Source: Comamonas sp. SCN 67-35
Lineage (GTDB): Bacteria > Pseudomonadota > Gammaproteobacteria > Burkholderiales > Burkholderiaceae_C
Length of the DNA stretch: 64,000 bases
Assembly (NCBI GenBank): GCA_001725255.1
Contig: MEFV01000008.1
Location: 1 to 64,000 of the forward strand
Reading direction: 5' to 3'
Shown here: piece after piece, positions 45,181-57,005 of the stretch
Numbering within the stretch: the first letter of the stretch is position 1
Layout of the letters: each line of letters starts with the position of its first letter
Notes under the pieces: model-generated
Database searches by the model: none
What the model was told of the DNA's origin: nothing
The model's input: the letters and a program-made list of their open reading frames with translations, nothing else
Translations under genes and position numbers: made by a program

Positions 45181-46457
45181 GGACGCATCTCCCCTGCAAG
45201 CACCCTGGCCCGGTCGGGCGCCTTCATCAGGGGCGCGCTGTCGATGACGCCGCCCGGTAGCAGGGCCGGAAACTGTTTCTGTGCCCAGCGCACGAGGGTG
45301 ACCGCGGGGCTCGTGAGCAGCAGACGCGCCGACGGAGCGCGCCAGACCACCTGATCGATGATGTCGTTGGGCCGGTAGGCCGTGTCGGCGATGCCATCGC
45401 CATCGAGATCGAAGGCGCTGTTGTCGCTCCAGTAGTTGCCCCGGCCATCCGCCGACCAGTCGAGCACGCGCGTGCCGACATACTTGACCTGTGTCTTGTT
45501 GCCGATGAAGGCGTTGCCGGTGATCACATTGCCTTCGGAACCCGCGGTGTAGTGAATGCCGACCTCGCAGCCACGAAACACGTTGCCGACGACGCGGTTG
45601 AAATTGGAGTTGTAGAAGAACACGCAGCGCCCGCCGCGACTGATCTCGTTGCCTTCGATCGTCGAGTTCTGCGTGGCGTTCAGGTTCATGCCCTGGTCGG
45701 AGCTGTCGAGTCCCACGTTGCCACGCACCGTCAGGTGGCGCGAGAACATCAGCGCGTAGGCAATTTCGTTGCCGATGGAGACGTTGTCGCTGATCTCGCT
45801 CGAATCGGTGTACATGTAGTGCACCGCGTAGCGCACGCGGCTGAAGCGGTTGCCGCGAAAGACGTTGTCGCGGCTGGCGTTGGAAAAGATGCCGTCGCGC
45901 CCATCCGAGATGTCGTTGCCGATGATCCGCGTGCCCGGTGCGTTCCAGAGCGACACCCCGTTGCCCCGTTCATTGAGGCGCAGCGTGGTGTTGCCGACGA
46001 TGGTGTTGCCCTGCACCAGCGCATCATGCGCACCCCAGACATAGACGCCGACGAGGTTGTCCTCGACCCGATTGCCCAGCACGCGCGCGCGCGTGGCGGT
46101 CTTGTCGAGGAACACCCCCGCGTCCATGTCCGGCAGGCTCAGGCCCGAGCGGGTGACGCTGAGGCTGCGCACCGTGACGTCGGCCGCGCGCACCCACAAC
46201 GTGCGGCCCTGGCGCACGCCCACGATGCGCGCCGAGTGATCGGCCGGGCCCTGCAGGGTCAGCGGCTTGTCGACGACCACGGGGCCCGGGTAGTCCCCCG
46301 ATTGCAGCTCGAGCACGTCCCCCGGCGCGGCGGCGGCCATGGCGGCGCGCAGGTCGGCCCCTGCCGGCACGGCGACCGTGGCCGCGCGCGCGGGCAGCAG
46401 CGCCGCGCCGCACGCCAGCGGCGCGAGCCACCACAAGAGCCGCCGAGCGCGCCACAT
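45177..46457 (-). CDS. nosD: NosD, periplasmic copper-processing beta-helix protein
   Basis: A signal peptide (to about residue 26, ARAA) precedes a right-handed beta-helix with repeated short motifs (NRVEDNLVGVYVWGAHD, NTIVGNTTL, NDISDGRDGIFSN, NRFSRVRYAVHYMYTD). These are the CASH repeats of NosD. The 426 residues are a normal length. It passes copper from NosL to apo-NosZ in complex with NosFY. It begins 10 bases after the nosZ stop. Confidence 0.96.
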   Translation of the reverse strand: MWRARRLLWWLAPLACGAALLPARAATVAVPAGADLRAAMAAAAPGDVLELQSGDYPGPVVVDKPLTLQGPADHSARIVGVRQGRTLWVRAADVTVRSLSVTRSGLSLPDMDAGVFLDKTATRARVLGNRVEDNLVGVYVWGAHDALVQGNTIVGNTTLRLNERGNGVSLWNAPGTRIIGNDISDGRDGIFSNASRDNVFRGNRFSRVRYAVHYMYTDSSEISDNVSIGNEIAYALMFSRHLTVRGNVGLDSSDQGMNLNATQNSTIEGNEISRGGRCVFFYNSNFNRVVGNVFRGCEVGIHYTAGSEGNVITGNAFIGNKTQVKYVGTRVLDWSADGRGNYWSDNSAFDLDGDGIADTAYRPNDIIDQVVWRAPSARLLLTSPAVTLVRWAQKQFPALLPGGVIDSAPLMKAPDRARVLAGEMRP

Positions 46458-46467
46458 ATGCCGCCGC

Positions 46468-48390
46468 TCAGGCCTTCTTGGCCTTGACGCACATCTGCCC
46501 CGACATCTCCATGTGCAGGGCGTGGCAGAACCACTGGCAGTAGTACCAGTGCACGCCGGGGCGCGAGGCCACGAAGGTGACCGAGGACGTCTGCTGCGGC
46601 CCGATCTCCATCGCCAGCCCGTAGCCGCTGATCGTGAAGCCGTGCGTGAGGTCCTCGATCTGCTCGACGTTGGTCACGTAGACGGTGACCTCGTCGCCCT
46701 GGTTCACCTCGAAGTTGGGCACGCTGAACACGGGCGCGACCGCGGTCATGTACACGCGCACCTTGTTGCCGTCGCGGATCACGTTGGAGGCGCTGTCCAG
46801 ATCGACGCCGTCCTTCTTGGCCATCTGGCGCGCTTCGTCCCACCAGGAGTCACCCCGGTCCCAGATCTGCCGGGGACGCACGATGTCGCGGCGCACCAGC
46901 AGCATGTCGTGCGGCTCGGCAAAGCTCGGGCCGTCGTGCACCAGGCGCATCTTCTCGCCCGAGATGTCGATGAGCTGATCGTTCTCGGGCTTGAGCGGGC
47001 CAACGTTCAGGAACCGGTCCTTGGAGAACTTGTTGAGCGAGACCAGCCACTTGCCATCGGCCTCCTTGGTCTCGCCCATGGTGGTGTGGTTGTGCCCGGG
47101 CTGGTAGTGCACATCGAGCTTTTGCAGGATGGGGTCCACCTTCTCGCCCTTGTAGGCGCGCTTGGCCTTGTCGATGCTCCACTTGCAGATCTGGCTGTCG
47201 ATGAACAGCGTGGTGTAGGCGTTGCCCCGGCCATCGAACGCGGTGTGCAGCGGGCCCAGTCCGAGCTTGGGCTCGGCCACCACCATGTCGCGCTCCTTGA
47301 GCTTCCCGGCAAAAAGGTCGTCGAGCTTGCGCACGTCGATCACGGTCACCGTGGGCGAGAGCTTGCCGTTGAAGACGACGTGGATGCCGTCGGGCGCCGC
47401 GTTGCAGCCGTGCGGCGAATTGGGCACGGGGATGTAGCGCGTGTACTTGGAGCCGTGGCGGCCGTCGATCACCGGCACGCCGTTCATCTTCTTGAAGTCG
47501 CCCTTCTTGACCGCTTCCTCGATCAGCTTGAGATTGAAGACCACGGCCCAATCCTGCTCGTTGGCGGACATGTCGGTGACGTTCAGCCCCTTTTCCGAGT
47601 TGTAGCAGGTGGAGAACGCGTACTTGCCCTGGTAGTCGGCGTCGCAGTTGTCCAGGTTGCCGTCCACCAGCACCTGCCAGGCGATTTCCATGGTCTCGCC
47701 ATTGATGGCGGTGAAGATGGCCCAGAAGTTGCCTTTCGGGTCATCCATCTTCGTGCCGTCGTTGGGCAGCGGCACGATGTGCTCGCCGTTGGCGAAGACG
47801 TAACCGGTCTTGGGGTAGCGCTGCGGACGCAGGCCGTGGATGCCGTCGGCGTTGGGAATCTCGATGATCTTGTCGCACTTCATCACGTCGCAGCGCACGC
47901 GCGCGACGCGGGTGTTGGCCTTGTCGTTGATGAAGATGTAGCGCCCGTCATACGTGCCGTTGGTAAACGACATGTGCGGGTGGTGCGCGTCGCCATTGGG
48001 CAGCACGCCGCCGAAGCGCTTGGCGAACTCGCGCGAGGCCGGGGACATGCCCTCGGTCATGATCTTGCGGCTTTCGTTGGTGAGGCCCCAGCCGGTGGCG
48101 CTGTCGATGTGAAAGATCGGAATGCGCATGAGCTCGCGCATCGAGGGCAGCCCCAGGATGCGGATCTCGCCGGACTGCCCGCCCGAGTTGAAGGCGTAGT
48201 AGTCGTCGAGCTCGCCGGGCTCGACGATGCCGTCCTGCTTGCCCTTGCCCTCCTTGCCTTTCTTCGCGTCGGCGGCCAGCGCATGCGGCAGTTGTGTGGC
48301 GCCGGCCACCATCGCGCCCGAAAGCGCCGCGCTGCCCAGCCACTGGCGGCGGCTCAGCCCAGTGGATTCCTTGCCTTTTTCATCAGTCAT
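46468..48390 (-). CDS. nosZ: Nitrous oxide reductase, clade I (TAT-exported)
   Basis: NosZ reduces N2O to N2 in the periplasm. The 640-residue precursor has a twin-arginine signal ([15 protein letters not shown]), a seven-bladed propeller with CuZ histidines (for example DAHHPHMS and [10 protein letters not shown]), and a C-terminal cupredoxin with the CuA ligands Cys618, Cys622, His626 and Met629 in [12 protein letters not shown]. The TAT signal places it in clade I. The ATG at 48390 is preceded by GAGGAG; the frame opens further upstream without relevance. Confidence 0.98.
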   Translation of the reverse strand: MTDEKGKESTGLSRRQWLGSAALSGAMVAGATQLPHALAADAKKGKEGKGKQDGIVEPGELDDYYAFNSGGQSGEIRILGLPSMRELMRIPIFHIDSATGWGLTNESRKIMTEGMSPASREFAKRFGGVLPNGDAHHPHMSFTNGTYDGRYIFINDKANTRVARVRCDVMKCDKIIEIPNADGIHGLRPQRYPKTGYVFANGEHIVPLPNDGTKMDDPKGNFWAIFTAINGETMEIAWQVLVDGNLDNCDADYQGKYAFSTCYNSEKGLNVTDMSANEQDWAVVFNLKLIEEAVKKGDFKKMNGVPVIDGRHGSKYTRYIPVPNSPHGCNAAPDGIHVVFNGKLSPTVTVIDVRKLDDLFAGKLKERDMVVAEPKLGLGPLHTAFDGRGNAYTTLFIDSQICKWSIDKAKRAYKGEKVDPILQKLDVHYQPGHNHTTMGETKEADGKWLVSLNKFSKDRFLNVGPLKPENDQLIDISGEKMRLVHDGPSFAEPHDMLLVRRDIVRPRQIWDRGDSWWDEARQMAKKDGVDLDSASNVIRDGNKVRVYMTAVAPVFSVPNFEVNQGDEVTVYVTNVEQIEDLTHGFTISGYGLAMEIGPQQTSSVTFVASRPGVHWYYCQWFCHALHMEMSGQMCVKAKKA

Positions 48391-48502
48391 CGTGGTTCTC
48401 CTCGGAAAAATCCGTGCGTTCACGGGTGCATGCCCATGGATGGATGCACAGAAGGTTGGTGAAGGGGATCTTGAGCGTTCGCATCGGTCTGCTCGGCATG
48501 GA

Positions 48503-50860
48503 TCAGCCCTGGCTCGCCGCCGCCGGCAGTGCCGGGGCAACGGGCGCGCCCTGCACCGGCGCGGGCTTGTTGCGCTGGCGCCGCTTGGTCACCTGGATGA
48601 CGTGCGGGCAGCGCGCCTCGCTGTGGTAGAGCACCTGGCAGTTCAGGCACTGGATGCATTCGTTGGGCTGGATTTCTCCATCCGGCGCGATGGCCTGCAC
48701 CGGACATTCGACGGCGCACAGCTGGCAGGGGTTGCCGCACTCGCGGTAGCGCTTGAGCCAGTTGAACATGCGCATGCGCGCCGGGATCGCAAGGCCGGCG
48801 CCCAGCGGGCAGACGTAGCGGCAGTAGAAGCGCTCGATGAACAGGCCCGGCAGGATCCACGCGAGCGCGAAGATCACGAAGCCCCACTCGCGCACGAACT
48901 TGAGGATGATGGCCGTCTTGAAGGGCTCGATCTCGGCCAGCCGCTCCGCGAGCGCCATGTCGTAGAACGACACGCCGAAGAGCCCGAGAAAGATCACGTA
49001 CTTGAGCGTCGCCAGGCGCGAGCCGACGCCGTAGGGCACGCTCAGCTGAGGCACGTGCAGGCGCCGCGCGAGTTTGTTGAGCAGCTCCTGCAGCGCGCCA
49101 AACGGGCACAGCCAGCCGCAGAAGGCGCCCCGGTTCCAGAACAGGATGGACACCGCCGTCGCCACCCAGAGGATGAAGACCATCGGGTCCATCAGGAAGT
49201 ACTCCCAGCGGAAGTCGCCGCGCAGCGCATGCACGAAGGTCAGCACGTTGACCACCGAGAGCTGGGCCGATGCGTACCACCCCAGCCACACCACCGAAAA
49301 GATCAGGAAACCGGTGCGAAAGAGCCCGAAACGCCGCTCATTGAGCGTGAACGTGTTCTGGAAGAAGAAGACGGTGGCCAGGATCGCCAGCGCCACGAGC
49401 AGCACCGCGATCTGCACGCGCTTGGCCTGCCACATGTGCTTCCACAGCTGCGTCGGCGCGCTGGTGTCGCCCGCGACTGCCGCGGCGGCCGCGGGCGCCC
49501 TGGTGTTGGCAGCAGCCTGCGCCGCCTTGCCCGTGCCCGCCTGCGTCTGAGCCACCTTGGGCGGCGCCTGCGCGATCATGCGCGTGTAGTCGCCCGGCAA
49601 TTCGTAGTTGAGGTTGAAACTGACGAAGGCCTTGTTGTTGTCGGAGATCGCGCGCTGCACCAGCAGCTGCAGCCGCCAGGGCGCCACCGGATCCAGCGTG
49701 GAATGCGTGGGCACGGTGAACAGCGCCACCTCCTTGAACCGCGGTGCGCCCTGGGCGAGCACGTCGCCCAGGCGCTCGTGGTTGAGGTCGGTGAAATGAA
49801 AGCTCTGCAGGCCCTGCACGACCTCGATGCGGTCGAAGATGCCGCCGCGCACGTAGGCCGAGCCCTTGAACGAATAGCTGCCATTGCCCGCCACCACAAT
49901 GGCCTGCTGATCCGGTTGCAGGCGCTCCTTGAGGTGGCCGTATTCGGCGTCGCCCAGCACGCTGCGCCCGATGGACGGCACGCTCACCAGCGCCGTGTAG
50001 AGGTCCACGTAGGTGTCGCCGGGCTTTTCATCCTTGATCACCGCGTCCGCGTGGCCGCTCTCGGTCAGGCGCTTGTTGACGTCGCCCACCGTCAGGCGCA
50101 GCCGCGTCACCGCGCCCTGTTCCAGCAGCGTCTTCCAGTCGGAGACGCCGTCCTTGTTCATGTTGACGACGCGCCGCTCCTGCAGCAGCACGGGCCCGCC
50201 GCTGTGCGCCTGCGGCGCCTGCTCGGCCTGGGTGAGGCGCTGGGCCACGAGCATGGCCGAGCGCATGATGGAGTCGCCGATCACCATCACGGTGACGGTG
50301 GCGCCGCTCACGATGTCCACCTGCGGACCGGCGTCGGGCGCCGGCGGGTTCTTCACGTAGTTGCGGCCCACATAGCCGCGAATGAAGGCCTCGATCTTGC
50401 TTTGCGGAATGCCGATGAGCACGATGGGCTCGTGGTGCTCGAGCAGCTTGGCGCCCATGATGGTGCCGTCGCTGGCCAGCGCCACCAGGGTGTCGATGGG
50501 AAAGCTCGAATACCCGCGGGTATTGACGAAATCCGACGTGATGTACAGGTGCCCCAGCATCTTGTCGCCCGCATAGACGGGCGCCACGGGCAGGTCGTCG
50601 CGCGCAGGGCCCACGCGATCCGCGCCGGGGAACACGCTGTCCGCCGTGATCTGCGGCAGGAAATGCGACAGACGCGAGGGGGCGGCCAGCACCGTCTGCT
50701 GCACCAGCAAGGCCATCAGCACCCCGAGCAGGACACGCAGGCAGCGCCTGGCCGACGCCACGGCCCCCAGGAACAGGAGAGCCTGCGCCACGGCCAGCGC
50801 GGGCCGGCCATCGGAACGGGAGACGGCCGGGAAAGCCGGAATTTGGACTGTTTTGAACAT
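48503..50860 (-). CDS. nosR: NosR, membrane flavoprotein/iron-sulfur regulator of N2O reduction
   Basis: The 785-residue protein has an N-terminal periplasmic FMN-binding domain ([18 protein letters not shown] with the flavinylated Thr), several membrane helices, polyferredoxin-type [10 protein letters not shown] and [10 protein letters not shown] motifs, and two 4Fe-4S motifs near the end ([13 protein letters not shown] and [14 protein letters not shown]). It passes electrons to NosZ and is needed for its expression. I chose the ATG at 50860; an in-frame start at 50944 would extend it by 28 residues. It is the first nos gene. Confidence 0.95.
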   Translation of the reverse strand: MFKTVQIPAFPAVSRSDGRPALAVAQALLFLGAVASARRCLRVLLGVLMALLVQQTVLAAPSRLSHFLPQITADSVFPGADRVGPARDDLPVAPVYAGDKMLGHLYITSDFVNTRGYSSFPIDTLVALASDGTIMGAKLLEHHEPIVLIGIPQSKIEAFIRGYVGRNYVKNPPAPDAGPQVDIVSGATVTVMVIGDSIMRSAMLVAQRLTQAEQAPQAHSGGPVLLQERRVVNMNKDGVSDWKTLLEQGAVTRLRLTVGDVNKRLTESGHADAVIKDEKPGDTYVDLYTALVSVPSIGRSVLGDAEYGHLKERLQPDQQAIVVAGNGSYSFKGSAYVRGGIFDRIEVVQGLQSFHFTDLNHERLGDVLAQGAPRFKEVALFTVPTHSTLDPVAPWRLQLLVQRAISDNNKAFVSFNLNYELPGDYTRMIAQAPPKVAQTQAGTGKAAQAAANTRAPAAAAAVAGDTSAPTQLWKHMWQAKRVQIAVLLVALAILATVFFFQNTFTLNERRFGLFRTGFLIFSVVWLGWYASAQLSVVNVLTFVHALRGDFRWEYFLMDPMVFILWVATAVSILFWNRGAFCGWLCPFGALQELLNKLARRLHVPQLSVPYGVGSRLATLKYVIFLGLFGVSFYDMALAERLAEIEPFKTAIILKFVREWGFVIFALAWILPGLFIERFYCRYVCPLGAGLAIPARMRMFNWLKRYRECGNPCQLCAVECPVQAIAPDGEIQPNECIQCLNCQVLYHSEARCPHVIQVTKRRQRNKPAPVQGAPVAPALPAAASQG

Positions 50861-50972
50861 CGGCACCGAGATTAGTCGGCACCGAATTCCCGAACCATCC
50901 TTCGATCGGCTTAGCCGCCAGGCGCACAAGAACGATGGCGCCATGCGCGGACCATCGTCCGAAAGAACGATG
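50861..50972. promoter_or_regulatory. Repeat array in the nosR leader
   Basis: Two direct repeats of CGGCACCGA (50861-50869, 50877-50885) lie right before the nosR start. Two copies of AAGAACGATG (50928-50937, 50963-50972) are 35 bases apart, with an inverted CATCGT between them at 50953. They may be binding sites for a denitrification regulator. No canonical FNR/Dnr box was found. Confidence 0.4.
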
Positions 50973-51024
50973 CCACCGCTGCGTCAATCCCGGAACGAGG
51001 CCGCTACGGCCCGGCCGGCGGGTG

Positions 51025-52140
51025 TCAATCGCTCGCGCGTGGCGCCGCGGCGAGGCGCCGGTACAGCGTGGCCCGGCTCACGCCCAGGGCCTTGGCCGCC
51101 TGCGCCACGCGCCCACCCGCATCGCGCAGGGCCTGGTCGATCAGGTCGGACTCCAGCGCCTTGAGGGAGCGCCGCTGCGACACGGGCGCGGGCCCGGATC
51201 GCTCGGCGCGCACCTGCATGCGCAGGCCGGACCACAGCGGCACGGTGCGCGGCTCGGCCAGCGCCGCACCGTCGAACAGGCTGTGCCACGGCAGCGCGAA
51301 CAGGTCGCTCGCGTGCAGCGAACCGCCGACCAGCGTGTACAGGCTGGGCAACATCTGCCGCGCCGTGCCATTGGCGCCCACCACGCGCCCATCCGCATCC
51401 AGGCACAGCAGCCCCTCGGCGCTGCTCACGCCGCTCACCTGCCAGCCGGCCGGCCACGCGAGGCGCAGGCGCAGGCGGTGCGGTTGCGCGAGGATCAGCG
51501 CATCCTCGATCTGGCGCGCGCTCTGGGCGACGAGATGCTTGAGTTCGGGGCGCTCGGGCGCATCGACGCCGGTCACGTCGAGCATGCCCAGGCACGCTCC
51601 ATCGGGGCCGAACAGCGGTGCGCCGGCACAGCTGTAAACGCTGGTATCGGCAAAGAAATGCTCGCCGCGATGCAGCCAGACAGGCGCGCGCTCGCTCAGC
51701 GCCGCGCCGATGGCGCTGGTGCCGATCGAGTGCTCGCTCAGATCGACGCCCACGCGCGCGATCGCATGCGTGGCGCGGTTGCGGTGGTCGATCGAGCCCG
51801 CCGTGTCGATCACCGTGCCGTGGGCGTCGGTGAGCAGCGCGAAGTAGCGGATGGGGGCAATCTGCGTGGCCAGGCGCAGCAGTTCGGGGCGCGCGGCGGC
51901 CAGCAGTGCGCCATGCTGCTCGCGCACATCGGCGCCGGCGTGCGCGGGCGTTGCGTCGAACACGACGGGCGCGTTCGGGAGCGCGCCGCGCGCGAGGCAC
52001 CGGCGCCAGCTCTGCATGATCCAGGCACGATCGACCCAGGCGCCCACCAGGGCATCGGTGAGTTCGGCGCCGCTTTCCAGCACCGCCCGGCGTGCCAGGG
52101 CGATCTGGGAAAGACGGGGGTCGTGGTGCAAGGCAGTCAT
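51025..52140 (-). CDS. GAF/Fis-type regulator lacking the sigma-54 AAA+ domain
   Basis: The 371-residue protein resembles AcoR-type activators: an N-terminal region with SWRRCLARG, a GAF domain around residues 70-200 (GSIDHRNRATH, GTSAIGAALSERAPVWLHRGEHF), a PAS-like middle (LLCLDADGRVVGANGTA), and a C-terminal Fis-type helix-turn-helix (ALRDAGGRVAQAAKALGVSRATLYRRL split by position). The central AAA+ module with GAFTGA is absent, so it should act on sigma-70 promoters or as a modulator. The start at 52140 is preferred to the TTG at 52170. It is divergent from the molybdenum hydroxylase operon, which it probably controls. Confidence 0.85.
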   Translation of the reverse strand: MTALHHDPRLSQIALARRAVLESGAELTDALVGAWVDRAWIMQSWRRCLARGALPNAPVVFDATPAHAGADVREQHGALLAAARPELLRLATQIAPIRYFALLTDAHGTVIDTAGSIDHRNRATHAIARVGVDLSEHSIGTSAIGAALSERAPVWLHRGEHFFADTSVYSCAGAPLFGPDGACLGMLDVTGVDAPERPELKHLVAQSARQIEDALILAQPHRLRLRLAWPAGWQVSGVSSAEGLLCLDADGRVVGANGTARQMLPSLYTLVGGSLHASDLFALPWHSLFDGAALAEPRTVPLWSGLRMQVRAERSGPAPVSQRRSLKALESDLIDQALRDAGGRVAQAAKALGVSRATLYRRLAAAPRASD

Positions 52141-52152
52141 GGCAGGCGTCTC

Positions 52153-52163
52153 ATTCTGAGAAT
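52153..52163. promoter_or_regulatory. Palindrome in the divergent regulator/coxS intergenic region
   Basis: ATTCT-G-AGAAT is a perfect 11-base palindrome 12 bases upstream of the regulator start codon, in the 131-base region shared with the divergent coxS-like operon. It is a candidate operator for the GAF/Fis regulator. Confidence 0.35.
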
Positions 52164-52271
52164 ATTGCAAGCAGATCGGCCCGGCTTCAGGGTTTGTCCT
52201 AGGTCAGGTGTGGTGTCTTGATCCAAGAATGGATGCTTTTCCCCCCTCGTGACGTCAAGGAGACAAGCGCA

Positions 52272-52739
52272 ATGCAGATCGAGCTCAAGGTCAATGGGCA
52301 GGCCGTCAGCGCCGACGTGCCGCCGAACACACTGCTGGTGCAGTTCATCCGCGAACACCTGCGCCTCACGGGCACGCACGTGGGCTGCGACACGGCCCAG
52401 TGCGGCGCCTGCACCGTGATGGCGGACGGGCGCTCCATCAAGTCGTGCAACGTGCTGGCCGTGCAGATGGCGGGCAGCGACATCACCACCATCGAGGGCG
52501 TGGCCGCGCCCGACGGCACGCTGCACCCGGTACAGGCCGCGTTCAAGGAGTGCCACGGCCTGCAATGCGGCTACTGCACGCCGGGCATGGTGATGAGCTC
52601 GATCGACCTGCTCCAGCACCACCCCAAGGCCAGCGAGCACGAGATCCGCGAGCTGCTCGAAGGCAACATCTGCCGCTGCACCGGCTACCAGAACATCGTC
52701 AAGGCCATCCAGACCGCGCAGGCGGCGATGGCGGCCTGA
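52272..52739 (+). CDS. Molybdenum hydroxylase small subunit, 2Fe-2S (CoxS-like)
   Basis: The 155-residue subunit has two 2Fe-2S clusters: plant-type (Cys39, Cys44, Cys47, Cys59) and the C-terminal type (Cys99, Cys102, Cys134, Cys136 in CGYCTPG and ICRCTGY). It carries electrons between the molybdenum centre and FAD. It is the first gene of the operon; the large subunit follows after 31 bases. Confidence 0.95.
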   Translation: MQIELKVNGQAVSADVPPNTLLVQFIREHLRLTGTHVGCDTAQCGACTVMADGRSIKSCNVLAVQMAGSDITTIEGVAAPDGTLHPVQAAFKECHGLQCGYCTPGMVMSSIDLLQHHPKASEHEIRELLEGNICRCTGYQNIVKAIQTAQAAMAA

Positions 52740-52770
52740 GCGCGTTGCGCCACTTCAAGGAGACAAGACC

Positions 52771-55146
52771 ATGGGTGCCAATGAATTTGCCAAGCTGCCG
52801 CACATCGGCGAGTCGCTCAGGCGCAAGGAGGACGTGCGCTTCCTGACCGGCCAGGGCAACTACACCGACGACGTGCGGCTGGACCGCCAGAAGGTCGGCT
52901 ACTTCGTGCGCTCGCCGCACGCGCACGCGCTCATCAAGCGCGTGGACACCGCCACCGCGAGCAAGATGCCGGGCGTGGCGCGCATCTTCACGGGTGCGGA
53001 CATCGAGGGCAAGCTCGGCTCGATTCCCTGCGCCTGGCAGATCCACTACCCGGACGGCAGCCCGATGCGCGAGCCACCGCACCCGGCGCTGGCGAGCAGG
53101 AAGGTGCGCTACGTGGGCGACCAGGTGGCGCTGGTCGTGGCCGACACGCACGAGCACGCCAAGAACGCCGCAGAGGCGGTGGAGGTCGAGTACCAGGTGC
53201 TCGCCCCGGTGATCGACATGCTGAGCGCCAAGGACGGCCCGGCGCTGCACGACGAGGCGCCGGACAACCAGTGCTTCAAGTGGACGCTGGGCGAGAAGGC
53301 GGCAGTGGACGCAGCCTTCGCCACCGCCGCGCACGTGACGAAGATCGACGTGGTGAACAACCGCCTGATTCCGAACGCCATGGAGCCGCGCGCGGTCAAC
53401 GTCACCTACAACCGTTCGACCGACGAGGTGGAGCTGTACGTTTCCAACCAGAACCCGCACGTCGAGCGCCTGCTGCTCACCGCCTTCGTGATGCAGCTGC
53501 CCGAGCACAAGGTGCGCGTGATCGCGCCCGACGTGGGCGGCGGCTTCGGCTCCAAGATCTACCTTTACGCCGAAGACGTGGCGCTCACCTACGCGGCGCG
53601 CCAGCTCAACTGCGCGGTGAAGTGGACGGCCGAGAGGAGCGAATCCTTCGTGAGCGACGCGCACGGGCGCGACCATGTAAGCCACGCCGAGATGGCGATG
53701 GACAAGGACGGCAAGTTCCTCGCGGCGCGCTTTCACACCCACGCCAACCTCGGCGCCTACCTCTCGACCTTCGCCAGCGCCATCCCCACCTACCTCTACG
53801 GCACGCTGCTGGCGGGACAGTACGCGACGCCCCAGGTCTACGTGGAAGTGGACACGTGGTTCACCAACACTGCGCCCGTCGATGCCTACCGCGGCGCGGG
53901 GCGGCCCGAGGCCGCCTACCTGGTCGAGCGGCTGGTCACGCGCTGCGGCTGGGACATGGGACTCACCCAGGACGAGATCCGCAAGCGCAATTTCGTCACG
54001 CAGTTCCCCTACCAGACGCCGGTGGCGCTGCAGTACGACACGGGGGACTTCCACGCCTGCATGAACGAGGTGCAGAAGCTCGCCGACGTGGCCGGGTTCG
54101 ACGCGCGGCGCAAGGCCAGCGGTGCCAAGGGCCTGCTGCGCGGCATGGGCTACAGCAGCTACATCGAGGCCTGCGGCCTCGCGCCATCCAACCTCGCGGG
54201 GGCGCTGGGCGCGCGTGCCGGCCTGTTCGAGGCCGGCGAGGTGCGCGTGCACCCCACGGGCAGCGTGACGGTGTTCACCGGCTCGCACAGCCACGGCCAG
54301 GGGCACGAGACGACGTTCGCGCAGCTCGTCGCGGCGCGCCTGGGACTCGATCCGAGCCAGGTCGAGATCGTGCACGGCGACACCGGGCGCATTCCCTTCG
54401 GCCTGGGCACCTACGGCAGCCGCTCGCTCTCGGTGGGCGGCTCGGCCATCATGAAGGCGCTGGACAAGATCGAGGCCAAGGCCAAGAAGATCGCCGCGCA
54501 CCTGATGGAGGCATCGGACGCCGACATCGAATTCTCGGGCGGCGAGTTCAAGGTCAAGGGCACGGACAAGAAGATCCCGTTCGCGCAGGTGGCGCTCACG
54601 GCCTACGTGCCGCACAACTACCCGCTGGACAAGCTGGAGCCGGGCTTGAACGAAACCGCGTTCTACGACCCGACCAACTTCACCTACCCCGCGGGCACCT
54701 ACATCTGCGAGGTCGAGATCGACCCCGAGACCGGCGTGGTGCGCGTGGACCGCTTCTCCTGCGTGGACGACTTCGGCGTGATCATCAACCCGATGATCGT
54801 CGAAGGCCAGGTGCAGGGCGGCGTGATCCAGGGCATGGGCCAGGCGCTGTACGAGCACGGCATCTACGACAAGGAGTCCGGGCAGCTGCTCACCGGCAGC
54901 TACATGGACTACACCATGCCGCGCGCGGCCAACTTCCCCAACATCCAGATCGGCCACGTGTGCACGCCGTGCACGCACAACCCGATCGGCAGCAAGGGGT
55001 GCGGCGAAGCCGGTGCCATCGGCGCGCCGCCGGCGGTGATCAACGCGGTGCTGGACGCACTCAAGCCGCTGGGCGTGACCGAAATCGACATGCCCGCCAC
55101 GCCCGACCGCGTGTGGGCGACGATCCAGCAAGCCAAACGAGCCTGA
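52771..55146 (+). CDS. Molybdenum hydroxylase large subunit, form II CO-dehydrogenase-like (CoxL-like)
   Basis: This 791-residue xanthine-dehydrogenase-family subunit binds molybdopterin cytosine dinucleotide. The active-site loop reads AYRGAGR at residues 372-378, the form II signature; true aerobic CO dehydrogenase (form I) has AYxCSFR. The catalytic glutamate is Glu746 in [20 protein letters not shown] and [13 protein letters not shown] bind the cofactor. The substrate is therefore probably an aldehyde, purine or aromatic compound rather than CO, though some authors suggest slow CO use for form II. It is flanked by coxS-like and coxM-like genes. Confidence 0.93.
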   Translation: MGANEFAKLPHIGESLRRKEDVRFLTGQGNYTDDVRLDRQKVGYFVRSPHAHALIKRVDTATASKMPGVARIFTGADIEGKLGSIPCAWQIHYPDGSPMREPPHPALASRKVRYVGDQVALVVADTHEHAKNAAEAVEVEYQVLAPVIDMLSAKDGPALHDEAPDNQCFKWTLGEKAAVDAAFATAAHVTKIDVVNNRLIPNAMEPRAVNVTYNRSTDEVELYVSNQNPHVERLLLTAFVMQLPEHKVRVIAPDVGGGFGSKIYLYAEDVALTYAARQLNCAVKWTAERSESFVSDAHGRDHVSHAEMAMDKDGKFLAARFHTHANLGAYLSTFASAIPTYLYGTLLAGQYATPQVYVEVDTWFTNTAPVDAYRGAGRPEAAYLVERLVTRCGWDMGLTQDEIRKRNFVTQFPYQTPVALQYDTGDFHACMNEVQKLADVAGFDARRKASGAKGLLRGMGYSSYIEACGLAPSNLAGALGARAGLFEAGEVRVHPTGSVTVFTGSHSHGQGHETTFAQLVAARLGLDPSQVEIVHGDTGRIPFGLGTYGSRSLSVGGSAIMKALDKIEAKAKKIAAHLMEASDADIEFSGGEFKVKGTDKKIPFAQVALTAYVPHNYPLDKLEPGLNETAFYDPTNFTYPAGTYICEVEIDPETGVVRVDRFSCVDDFGVIINPMIVEGQVQGGVIQGMGQALYEHGIYDKESGQLLTGSYMDYTMPRAANFPNIQIGHVCTPCTHNPIGSKGCGEAGAIGAPPAVINAVLDALKPLGVTEIDMPATPDRVWATIQQAKRA

Positions 55147-55159
55147 AAGGAAGCCACTC

Positions 55160-55951
<792 letters not shown>

Positions 55952-55999
55952 GGCCCTGTGCGCGCTCCTGTCCTCCCACGGGGCAGGAGCGTGCAAATC

Positions 56000-56058
56000 A
56001 TGGTATTTTTTGCCGCTGGCGCTTGTCCATCAAGCGCAAGCAGCTCTACTTTTGATAC
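56000..56058 (+). repeat. Dispersed palindromic repeat, copy B (reference copy)
   Basis: The core is CGCTTG-TCCAT-CAAGCG (56020-56036), with TTTTTTGCCGCTGG on the left and CAAGCAGCTCTACTTTTGAT on the right. It lies between the FAD subunit and the MoxR gene, ending 6 bases before the latter's start codon. I use it as the reference for the family. Confidence 0.75.
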
Positions 56059-56064
56059 TCATCC

Positions 56065-56991
<927 letters not shown>

Positions 56992-57005
56992 GACGGGCCA
57001 CCGCC

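Noticed and set aside
48391..51024. FNR/Dnr-type box (TTGAT-N4-ATCAA) in the nosZ and nosR leaders
   Set aside because: I read both strands of the two leaders and found no match better than half a site, so none is annotated.
52771..55146. Annotating the enzyme as aerobic carbon monoxide dehydrogenase
   Set aside because: The active-site loop is AYRGAGR (form II), not AYxCSFR, so a CO-specific name would be unsupported.
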